The notes below the pieces were generated by a model. The model worked only from the letters and a program-made list of their open reading frames with translations, made no database searches and was not told the origin of the DNA. A stretch of DNA of 24,847 bases from Heteroscillospira sp050252415 (lineage in GTDB: Bacteria > Bacillota > Clostridia > Oscillospirales > Oscillospiraceae): positions 1 to 24,847 of the forward strand of contig JBFWKZ010000019.1 of assembly GCA_050252415.1 (NCBI GenBank). The letters are read 5' to 3'. Shown in pieces: positions 16,856-22,836 of the stretch (its first letter is position 1; every line of letters starts with the position of its first letter). The position numbers and the translations under genes are program-made.

Positions 16856-17518
16856 TTAATAATTTTCCTTGCGAACTTCAAAATAGCTCTGAGAATATTT
16901 GCAGACCGGGCAAATTTCCGGAGCTTTTTTCCCAATGACCAGATGACCACAGATACGGCACTCCCACATGGTCTGCTCGCCCTTTTCAAAAACCTGCTTC
17001 ATCTCAACATTGTGCAGCAGCTTACGATAGCGCTCCTCGTGGCTTTTTTCGATGGCGGCTACACGGCGGAAACGCTCGGCCAAATCATGAAATCCTTCCT
17101 CATCGGCATCTTTCGCCATGCGGTCATACATGTCGGTCCATTCGTAATTTTCGCCCTCCGCGGCTGCCAAGAGATTTTGCGCGGTATTTCCCATGTGCCC
17201 AAGCTCTTCAAACCAGATGCGGGCGTGCTCCTGCTCGTTGCGGGCGGTTTTCAGAAAGATTTCCGCCAGCTGGTCATAGCCTTCGTTCTGAGCAATACCT
17301 GCAAAATAGGTATATTTGTTGCGCGCCTGGCTTTCACCGGCAAAAGCTTCCATAAGATTTTTCTCTGTTTTTGTATTGGAATAAGGATTGCCGGAAGGCT
17401 TTTTCTCCTCAATTTTCTCAAATGCCGATGCAGGCTGCCGGCAGCGAGGGCAGGTGAAATCTTCCGGCAATGGGCCTTCATGTATATAGCCGCATACTTT
17501 GCAGCGCCATTTTTCCAT
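16856..17518 (-). CDS. Rubrerythrin with N-terminal and C-terminal rubredoxin-type sites (internal start)
   Basis: A 220-aa rubrerythrin-type peroxide reductase read from the ATG at 17516-17518. It has an N-terminal rubredoxin site (C6, C9, C23, C26), a four-helix diiron domain with E62 (AGESQAR), E95 and H98 (NEQEHARIW), E126 (YEW), E157 and H160 (IEKSHEERY), and a C-terminal rubredoxin-like site (C187, C190, C203, C206). AGGAGGAG lies 6 nt before the ATG, a very strong ribosome site, so the module is probably made as its own protein whatever happens upstream. The N-terminal rubredoxin resembles reverse-type rubrerythrins of clostridia. It would reduce hydrogen peroxide made by the adjacent superoxide reductase. 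Confidence 0.8.
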   Translation of the reverse strand: MEKWRCKVCGYIHEGPLPEDFTCPRCRQPASAFEKIEEKKPSGNPYSNTKTEKNLMEAFAGESQARNKYTYFAGIAQNEGYDQLAEIFLKTARNEQEHARIWFEELGHMGNTAQNLLAAAEGENYEWTDMYDRMAKDADEEGFHDLAERFRRVAAIEKSHEERYRKLLHNVEMKQVFEKGEQTMWECRICGHLVIGKKAPEICPVCKYSQSYFEVRKENY

Positions 17519-18034
17519 TTTTGACTCCTCCTGTTTATTTTTTTCGTTATATGAAAGACGCTTCAGAAGCTTTTCCGCCGTTTCTTTCGGAAAATCCTCG
17601 GAAGGGTTATTCAGCATAGATTGTAACAAGGTACAGACGTTTTCGCTTTGCGGAAGCATATAGCCGGATTCACGCAAAATGTCCTCCGCCATGAGACGGT
17701 TCGATTTTGCAATGGCCTCTGCCAGTTGGCGGAGAATGGGGCTGCTCGACTTTTCAGCAATTTGCCTGGCGATTGTTTCCTGCTTGACCTTGCTTTCGGC
17801 GAGGGCGGTCATCGCACTTATGACCGCGGCGGTCTTTTCCTGCTGCGGCGGATAGACGGTGGGTACCATCGAGATCGCGCCGGAAGGACAGGATTCGGCG
17901 CATATGCCGCAGCCAATGCATTTATCGGCATCTATGATACTGTTTTCCGTATCGGTGGCCCCCGTTGGGCAGACATAGAGGCACAGACAGTCTTTTGAGC
18001 AAAGGCGAATGTTTCTGACAGCAACTTTTTTCAT
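16856..18034 (-). CDS. Ferredoxin-rubrerythrin continuous reading frame (fusion or two genes)
   Basis: As read, one 392-aa frame joins a ferredoxin module (1-172) to a complete rubrerythrin (173-392). The ferredoxin module has an unusual first cluster motif (C12-x3-C16-x-C18-x3-C22-P) and a canonical second one (C39, C42, C45, C49). A helical stretch of about 115 residues with no known family follows. The joint reads YNEKNKQEESK-M and lies over a run of seven A (17538-17544); with eight A the ferredoxin would end in TAA at 17535-17537, just upstream of the rubrerythrin ribosome site. A true fusion and two separate genes with a sequence error or mutation are both open. The start is 6 bp after the upstream gene and has AAAGGAGG. 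Confidence 0.6.
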   Translation of the reverse strand: MKKVAVRNIRLCSKDCLCLYVCPTGATDTENSIIDADKCIGCGICAESCPSGAISMVPTVYPPQQEKTAAVISAMTALAESKVKQETIARQIAEKSSSPILRQLAEAIAKSNRLMAEDILRESGYMLPQSENVCTLLQSMLNNPSEDFPKETAEKLLKRLSYNEKNKQEESKMEKWRCKVCGYIHEGPLPEDFTCPRCRQPASAFEKIEEKKPSGNPYSNTKTEKNLMEAFAGESQARNKYTYFAGIAQNEGYDQLAEIFLKTARNEQEHARIWFEELGHMGNTAQNLLAAAEGENYEWTDMYDRMAKDADEEGFHDLAERFRRVAAIEKSHEERYRKLLHNVEMKQVFEKGEQTMWECRICGHLVIGKKAPEICPVCKYSQSYFEVRKENY

Positions 18035-18040
18035 GACGTC

Positions 18041-18709
18041 TTACCTCCTTTCAACCTCGGCAATTTTCCAATTCGGTACCTTGCAGACCGGACAGAGATC
18101 GGGGGGATTGTCGCCTATGTAGATAAAGCCGCATATCTCGCATACATACACATTGGTGTTTTCCAGTAAGGCGTCGCCCTCCTTTTCATAGCGGCCCAGC
18201 AATGAATTAAGGATACGTGAGACTTTCTCACTCCAGACCAACGCCCGCAGCGCGCCCCGGTCGGCCTTTGCGCCGGAAACCGCATTGGCGTTTGGGAAGC
18301 CGGACGCCAAGTCGTTTTGGACGAGATCGAGTAAAGTCTGAATGTCGTCGGCATCCTCCGCCGGTGTTTTACGCCTGAAATAATCGGCAAGCTGAGTAAA
18401 AAGCGCAGACTCCTCGCTGAGATATTGCTTTTCACAACCGCGGGCGAGGTTTGAACAGACGGCGGAAATTTCACCGGCAGAGAGCTCTCGGTATTTGCCA
18501 TGTTCATATGCAGTGATATCCGGCGTGGGTGGTACCGAGGGGGAAGAAACGGTCTGCTCTTTGAAATCGGCTTTTGACGCGCCGCAGAGGGGACAGGCCC
18601 AGTTATCCGGCAAGCTCTCCCATCTTGTCCCGGGTGCGATTCCCGCCGAAGGAATACCTGCAGCTTCATCGTATATGTACCCGCAGATGGTACATACATA
18701 TTTTCTCAT
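18041..18709 (-). CDS. Double-rubredoxin protein with degenerate four-helix middle
   Basis: A 222-aa electron-transfer protein. The N-terminal rubredoxin is canonical (C6, C9, C39, C42; CTICGYIYDEAAG and WACPLCGASKADF). The C-terminal site (C190, C193, C206, C209; CEICGFIYIGDNPPDLCPVC) is the short zinc-ribbon-like form that ends rubrerythrins. The helical region between (about 65-185) keeps the position of a rubrerythrin bundle but shows no ExxH metal motif, so diiron binding is probably lost. It would carry electrons to rubrerythrin and desulfoferrodoxin, encoded downstream in the same operon. AAAGGAGGTC precedes the ATG at 18709. Function is inferred from context. Confidence 0.8.
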   Translation of the reverse strand: MRKYVCTICGYIYDEAAGIPSAGIAPGTRWESLPDNWACPLCGASKADFKEQTVSSPSVPPTPDITAYEHGKYRELSAGEISAVCSNLARGCEKQYLSEESALFTQLADYFRRKTPAEDADDIQTLLDLVQNDLASGFPNANAVSGAKADRGALRALVWSEKVSRILNSLLGRYEKEGDALLENTNVYVCEICGFIYIGDNPPDLCPVCKVPNWKIAEVERR

Positions 18710-18992
18710 ACCCTGACCTCCTTTTATTCCGTGTTCTAGTTATGCTTTTTCATATCTCTAGCTTATCAAAAAAAGTGGGACGGTTCTGTAACTTTGCCAC
18801 ATTAATGGGCGTGATAAGAAGACCCCTATGATTTAACCCTTATATTTTGACAATTTCTACCTTCAGTATAACAAGATTCCGGGGTAAGTCAACAACAGTT
18901 TGGATACGAAATCATAATGTAGCAATGTCACGGACGGCGTCAAAAGTTTCTGGTATCCTTTTGCCAAGCAATTTTTATAACGGAGGTTCGAG

Positions 18993-19214
18993 ATGCAAAA
19001 AAGAATACAACGCTGCGCCGAGATAGACTGTGAAAACTGCGTTGCCTGCGGCTGTTGTGCCAAGACCTGTTCCAGGGCTGCGGCTTCGGTATTCCGGGGG
19101 ATATACGCAGAGATCGACGAGGTGCTGTGTGTCGGATGCGGGAGATGTGTCATTGCCTGTCCGGCGTCCGTAATTACCATTAAGGAGAAAACCAATGAAA
19201 AAACGCTGGCATGA
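18993..19214 (+). CDS. 2[4Fe-4S] ferredoxin
   Basis: A 73-aa ferredoxin with two full binding motifs: C16-x2-C19-x2-C22-x3-C26 and C46-x2-C49-x2-C52-x3-C56-P. Extra cysteines at 8, 13 and 21 are unusual. CGGAGG lies 8 nt before the ATG. The last 20 nt (19195-19214) overlap the start of the membrane Fe-S gene, so the two are translationally coupled and probably partner proteins. The gene is divergent from the oxygen-defence operon. It likely carries low-potential electrons to or from the membrane protein. Confidence 0.88.
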   Translation: MQKRIQRCAEIDCENCVACGCCAKTCSRAAASVFRGIYAEIDEVLCVGCGRCVIACPASVITIKEKTNEKTLA

Positions 19215-19767
19215 TTATCTTTGGATCTTTTCGAGTGTTTATCTTCTGCTTGGCTTCTTCAACATATTTTTCGCCTGGCTTGGGCTCCTGTGCTTTTTTA
19301 CGCTGGTACTGATTTCGCTGTTCGGCGGAGGAAAAACCTACTGTAACCGCTACTGCGGACGCGGTCAGCTCTTTGAAATTTTGGGCGGACGGTTCGGCCT
19401 CTCACGGAAACAAGATATGCCGCGCTGGATGCGATCAAAAGCATTCCGGTACGGTTTCTTAATTTTTTTCTTTGTTATGTTTTTTCAGATACTTTGGAAT
19501 ACCTGGCTGGTGGCGGCCGGCACGACCGGACTGCGCCAGATCGTGACGCTTCTGTGGACCTTTAAACTGCCGTGGCACTGGGCATATCATGGGACTCAGC
19601 TGCCCCACTGGGCTGCTCAGTTCTCATTTGGGTTTTACAGTGTGATGCTGACGTCTACGACTTTAGGTTTTGTGACGATGATGCTCTTTAAGCCGCGAAG
19701 CTGGTGTACCTACTGCCCTATGGGTACGATGACACAACTTATCTGCAGGGCGCGCAGCAGGGGGTAA
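19195..19767 (+). CDS. NapH/CcoG-like membrane 4Fe-4S binding protein
   Basis: A 190-aa membrane protein with about four helices (about 8-28, 29-45, 84-106, 143-165) and two cytoplasm-facing cysteine motifs, C50-NRY-C54-G and C171-TY-C174-PMGTMTQ. This layout (helix pair, CxxxC, helix pair, CxxCPMG) matches the polyferredoxin-like part of NapH/NosR/CcoG proteins, shortened and without the C-terminal ferredoxin domain, which may be supplied by the overlapping small ferredoxin. It could exchange electrons between the ferredoxin pool and the membrane. The acceptor is unknown. A strong terminator follows. Confidence 0.82.
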   Translation: MKKRWHDYLWIFSSVYLLLGFFNIFFAWLGLLCFFTLVLISLFGGGKTYCNRYCGRGQLFEILGGRFGLSRKQDMPRWMRSKAFRYGFLIFFFVMFFQILWNTWLVAAGTTGLRQIVTLLWTFKLPWHWAYHGTQLPHWAAQFSFGFYSVMLTSTTLGFVTMMLFKPRSWCTYCPMGTMTQLICRARSRG

Positions 19768-19770
19768 AAG

Positions 19771-19808
19771 AAAGGCCGCGGGAAAATTTTTCCGCGGCCT
19801 TTTGTTTT
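19771..19808 (+). terminator. Intrinsic terminator after the membrane Fe-S gene
   Basis: AAAGGCCGCGG (19771-19781) pairs with CCGCGGCCTTT (19792-19802), extended by AAAA/TTTT inside the loop, and is followed by TTTGTTTT. It begins 3 nt after the stop codon and is a strong terminator. Confidence 0.9.
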
Positions 19809-19960
19809 GGTCATGATTTTAAGATCAGATACGTCCGGCTGCCTATGTTTCATGGCATTTAACATGGGCTCCATGACGGTTTCGTCCTCATCTGGAATCA
19901 TCAAATCGCAAGAGAGATAAATGAGCAAGCGGCGTTTCAGACCCGCGATTTGCCTGAACC

Positions 19961-20002
19961 AAAAAATAAGCAACATGTCGATTTGATCTCAACATGCTGC
20001 TT
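19961..20002 (-). terminator. Terminator of tRNA-Thr
   Basis: On the minus strand AAGCAGCATGT pairs with ACATGTTGCTT (one G-U) around a 13-nt loop and is followed by ATTTTTT. It begins 6 nt after the tRNA 3' end. Confidence 0.8.
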
Positions 20003-20007
20003 TTAAG

Positions 20008-20083
20008 TGGAGCTTGCGGGCGGATTCGAACCGCCGACCTGCGCATTACGAGTGCGCTGCTCTGCCAGCTGAGCCACGCAAGC
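20008..20083 (-). tRNA. tRNA-Thr, anticodon CGT
   Basis: A complete 76-nt cloverleaf on the minus strand with encoded CCA: acceptor GCTTGCG/CGCAAGC, D stem GCTC/GAGC, anticodon stem GCGCA/TGCGC with loop CTCGTAA (anticodon CGT, reads ACG), and T arm GGCGG-TTCGAAT-CCGCC. All stems pair. It has its own promoter (20128-20156) and terminator, so it is a single-gene unit. Confidence 0.97.
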
Positions 20084-20090
20084 ATACTGG

Positions 20091-20118
20091 CCTGTTTAAT
20101 TTTGACTTTTTAAACAGG
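20091..20118 (-). repeat. Inverted repeat in the tRNA leader
   Basis: CCTGTTTAA (20091-20099) and TTAAACAGG (20110-20118) form a 9-bp hairpin at the 5' end of the predicted tRNA precursor, just upstream of the mature 5' end. It may aid processing or stability. Confidence 0.6.
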
Positions 20119-20127
20119 TGCGGAAGT

Positions 20128-20156
20128 ATTCTAGCACAGCCGCAGACGGAAGTCAA
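20128..20156 (-). promoter_or_regulatory. Sigma-A promoter of tRNA-Thr
   Basis: Minus-strand TTGACT (20151-20156) and TAGAAT (20128-20133) are separated by exactly 17 bp; each matches 5 of 6 consensus bases. The predicted start near 20121 lies about 38 nt before the mature tRNA. Confidence 0.85.
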
Positions 20157-20697
20157 CACCAAATGATGATTACTATTTGTATATTGCAGGCTATCCTGCA
20201 CATTATTCAACATTTTTCGTCATTTTATGAAACATCTGCTTTTTATAACGAGGAGAGGGGAAATGCCTTTGTTTCTATATTTATCAGGTAACATAGATTA
20301 CATTTCCTAATAACATTTCAGTCCAGTATGAGGGGCAATTCGTTTTACATAAAAAATATCCGCAATCATATTTTCAAAGAGTTATCAACACTTTCAACAC
20401 AGTTATCAACAGGCAAATAATGCTTGATTTTTAAGCATAAGTAAAGAAATTGGAAAATCATGGAAATCCCTGAAAAGCTATAATCAGCTTATCAAAAATA
20501 TATTATTAGTTTACATAACGATAAAATTTCAGAAATAATTGGCAGATGAATTTTTGCACAACGCCAAAATGAAGGCGAAATTAATCTTATCTTGCAAGCA
20601 GCTATCATTGGTGGTAATCATATCATTCAGCATATTTATATTACCTGCTGGCGGGCAGTATAAAAAGATGCCCGAAGAATTTCAGGAATCTTTTTGA

Positions 20698-21252
20698 TCA
20701 TTTAATTATAATGTGCTTTTGGACAAATTCCGGCAAGTACACGGTGCGGTACAGCAAATCGATTGCGTGGGATGTGGCATCCGGCGAGGCGGGTGAGGCA
20801 CCAAGCAGCAAATAGTTATCGGTCAAAACTTGGGTTTTTATACCGAGATCGCACATTCCATTATGCCGATAAAATCCTATACGGCGGATACGCCGAATTC
20901 GGTCGCGCTCATTTTCGGAAAAGTCCGGGTCTTCGACCTCAAGTATGAGTATACGTTCTTGTGCCTCGGGCATTTGCGCGATATAGCGGAGCACGAGACT
21001 GCCGAACCCTTTACCGCGCACACTGCGATCTACTGCGAGATAGTCGAGCAGCAAATACTTTTCGGTTTTGACAAAAAAGGCATAGACCAAAAGCTTATCA
21101 TCCTCAAAAAGGCCGCGGGCAAAGTACCGACCCTCGGCGATACGGCGCTGTATGAGCTCAGGGGATTTTATTTCGCTTGGATGGAAGTCGTACTGCATAT
21201 CGGTTACAAGAATCTTTAATATTTCATCTTTACTCAACAATCTGAATAGCAT
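20698..21252 (-). CDS. GNAT family N-acetyltransferase
   Basis: A 184-aa acyltransferase of the GNAT fold, expected to transfer an acetyl group from acetyl-CoA. The CoA-binding motif A is clear: LLLDYLAVDRSVRGKGFGSLVLRYI, with RGKGFG at about 79-84. The strand ILILEVEDP and the following RIGFYRHNG match motif B and the beta-6 region. The start was set at 21252 because AGGAG lies 8 nt upstream; the ATG at 21285 has no ribosome site. The acceptor substrate is unknown. It is a single gene divergent from glyA, with AT-rich DNA downstream. Confidence 0.85.
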   Translation of the reverse strand: MLFRLLSKDEILKILVTDMQYDFHPSEIKSPELIQRRIAEGRYFARGLFEDDKLLVYAFFVKTEKYLLLDYLAVDRSVRGKGFGSLVLRYIAQMPEAQERILILEVEDPDFSENERDRIRRIRRIGFYRHNGMCDLGIKTQVLTDNYLLLGASPASPDATSHAIDLLYRTVYLPEFVQKHIIIK

Positions 21253-21348
21253 AGGGGTTCTCCTAACAAACAATAATTCATTCATATTTACACTATGTAA
21301 GGCTTTCCCACTGTCGGCGTATAAAGTGGAAGGTTTCCGGACCGCTGA

Positions 21349-21390
21349 TTGTGGTAAAAAACACTTTAAGACGATTTTACCACAAATTTT
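21349..21390 (+). terminator. Terminator-like hairpin upstream of glyA
   Basis: TTGTGGTAAAA (21349-21359) pairs perfectly with TTTTACCACAA (21375-21385) and is followed by ATTTTTCT. It lies upstream of the likely glyA promoter, so it may insulate glyA from upstream transcription or be an operator. No known riboswitch core is seen. Confidence 0.45.
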
Positions 21391-21423
21391 TCTAAAAATG
21401 AACTAAATTAGCCTAATCGCCAA

Positions 21424-21452
21424 TTGTATTATTATAAAGTTTCAGATATAAT
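21424..21452 (+). promoter_or_regulatory. Promoter of glyA
   Basis: TTGTAT (21424-21429) and a perfect TATAAT (21447-21452) are 17 bp apart. Transcription would begin near 21459, giving a leader of about 65 nt before the ATG at 21525. Confidence 0.6.
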
Positions 21453-21524
21453 AATTCACTGTGGAAAAGCATTTTACGCGAATTCCAATCTCAATGAAAA
21501 ATATAGAAAGGGATTGAACACACA

Positions 21525-22775
21525 ATGATAAAGGAGCTCATTGACGTTGTTGCCGCAGAGGACCCAGAGGTTGCCGAGTCTATCAGTCAGGAGCTGACCA
21601 GGCTCAGAAACAATATCGAGCTTATTGCCTCCGAGAATGTTGTCAGCCCGGCTGTTCTCGCCGCGGCAGGAAGCGTGCTCACAAACAAATATGCTGAGGG
21701 TTATCCCGGTAAACGTTATTATGGCGGCTGCGAGTGCGTCGATGTTACCGAAAGCATAGCAATAGAGCGGGCAAAGCAGCTTTTTGGAGCCGGCTATGCC
21801 AATGTCCAGCCACACAGCGGCGCGCAGGCCAATTGCGCTGTTTACCTTGCCCTATGCAAATTGGGCGATACCGTCCTCGGTATGGATCTTGGCCATGGCG
21901 GACATCTTACTCATGGCAGCCCTGCAAACTTTTCCGGAAAAAACTATAAAATCGTCTCCTACGGTGTCAATCCCCAGACAGGCGTTATCGACTATGAAAA
22001 AGTGCGTGAGCTTGCCCTTACGCATAAGCCCCGCATGATTATTGCCGGAGCCTCCGCTTACCCCAGGGTCATCGATTTCAAGCGCTTCCGCGAGATTGCG
22101 GACGAGGTGGGAGCTTATCTGATGGTCGATATGGCGCATATTGCCGGACTTGTTGCCGGCGGACAGCATCCCAGCCCCGTGCCATATGCGCATGTTACGA
22201 CCACAACGACGCACAAGACGCTGCGTGGGCCGCGCGGCGGTATGATTCTCACGAATGATCCCGAAATTGCAAAGAAAATAAACAGCGCCATTTTTCCAGG
22301 CAGCCAGGGTGGACCGCTGATGCATATCATCGCGGCAAAAGCTGTTGCCCTGGGTGAGGCGATGAAGCCCGAGTTTAAAACTTATGCGCAGCAGATCGTC
22401 AAAAACGCCGCGGCACTTTCCGACGGACTGACGAAGCGAGGCGTAAAGCTTGTCTCCGGCGGAACCGATAATCACCTCGTGCTGCTGGATCTGCGGGAAA
22501 CAGGGATTTCCGGCAGAGAGCTTCAAAAACGACTTGAACAGGTCAATATTACGACAAACAAAAATAAGATTCCGGACGATCCCGCCAGCGCAACCGAAAC
22601 CTCCGGATTGCGCCTCGGTTCTCCTGCCGTCACCACCAGAGGGTTCAAAGAGGCGGATATGGATGAAGTCGCGGCGCTCGTGGTGATGGCGATCCGTGAA
22701 TTTGATACAAAACAAGATGAGATCCGCCGGAGAGCAATTGCCCTTTGCGAGAAATACCCGCTTTATAACGAATAA
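21525..22775 (+). CDS. glyA: Serine hydroxymethyltransferase
   Basis: The PLP enzyme that interconverts serine and glycine with tetrahydrofolate, central to one-carbon supply; cytoplasmic homodimer or tetramer. At 416 aa it is full length. Key features are IELIASENVVSPAVLAAAGS, YAEGYPGKRYYGGCE, the folate and PLP pocket residues in QPHSGAQAN, DMAHIAGLVAGG, and the PLP lysine K231 in TTTTTHKTLRGPRGG. All appear intact. AAAGGGA lies about 11 nt before the ATG. It is followed after 61 bp by rarA in the same direction, with a hairpin between. Confidence 0.98.
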   Translation: MIKELIDVVAAEDPEVAESISQELTRLRNNIELIASENVVSPAVLAAAGSVLTNKYAEGYPGKRYYGGCECVDVTESIAIERAKQLFGAGYANVQPHSGAQANCAVYLALCKLGDTVLGMDLGHGGHLTHGSPANFSGKNYKIVSYGVNPQTGVIDYEKVRELALTHKPRMIIAGASAYPRVIDFKRFREIADEVGAYLMVDMAHIAGLVAGGQHPSPVPYAHVTTTTTHKTLRGPRGGMILTNDPEIAKKINSAIFPGSQGGPLMHIIAAKAVALGEAMKPEFKTYAQQIVKNAAALSDGLTKRGVKLVSGGTDNHLVLLDLRETGISGRELQKRLEQVNITTNKNKIPDDPASATETSGLRLGSPAVTTRGFKEADMDEVAALVVMAIREFDTKQDEIRRRAIALCEKYPLYNE

Positions 22776-22787
22776 GAAACACTTAAA

Positions 22788-22818
22788 AACAAAGGGGGGG
22801 GAGACACCCCCTTTTGTT
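22788..22818 (+). terminator. GC-rich hairpin between glyA and rarA
   Basis: AACAAAGGGGG pairs with CCCCCTTTTGTT with one bulge across a short loop, between the glyA stop and the rarA ribosome site. The T run is weak (TTTTGTTAT), so partial termination or mRNA processing is likely. Two long G runs lie here. Confidence 0.5.
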
Positions 22819-22836
22819 ATCGGGGGGGAGGAGCAT

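Larger units (their letters stand above)
20084..20697. other. AT-rich noncoding gap of about 600 bp
   Basis: No solid gene is seen. It holds the tRNA promoter and leader, a GCAGG/CCTGC inverted repeat near 20188-20201, a possible 15-codon frame with a good ribosome site (20263-20310), two TTATCAACA sites 21 bp apart (20382-20390, 20403-20411), very AT-rich DNA to about 20600, and a CGGGCA/TGCCCG hairpin (20652-20674) downstream of the GNAT gene. Confidence 0.6.

Noticed and set aside
16831..16989. Upstream extension of desulfoferrodoxin
   Set aside because: It overlaps rubrerythrin, and the AGGAGG site points to the ATG at 16830.
19888..20085. 65-aa minus-strand frame over the tRNA
   Set aside because: It translates the tRNA-Thr gene (the LAWLSWQSSALV-type artefact).
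20341..20520. Chromosomal replication origin
   Set aside because: Only two or three imperfect boxes and no dnaA, dnaN or rpmH nearby.
21286..21524. THF or glycine riboswitch upstream of glyA
   Set aside because: No conserved core; the hairpin there lies upstream of the likely promoter.
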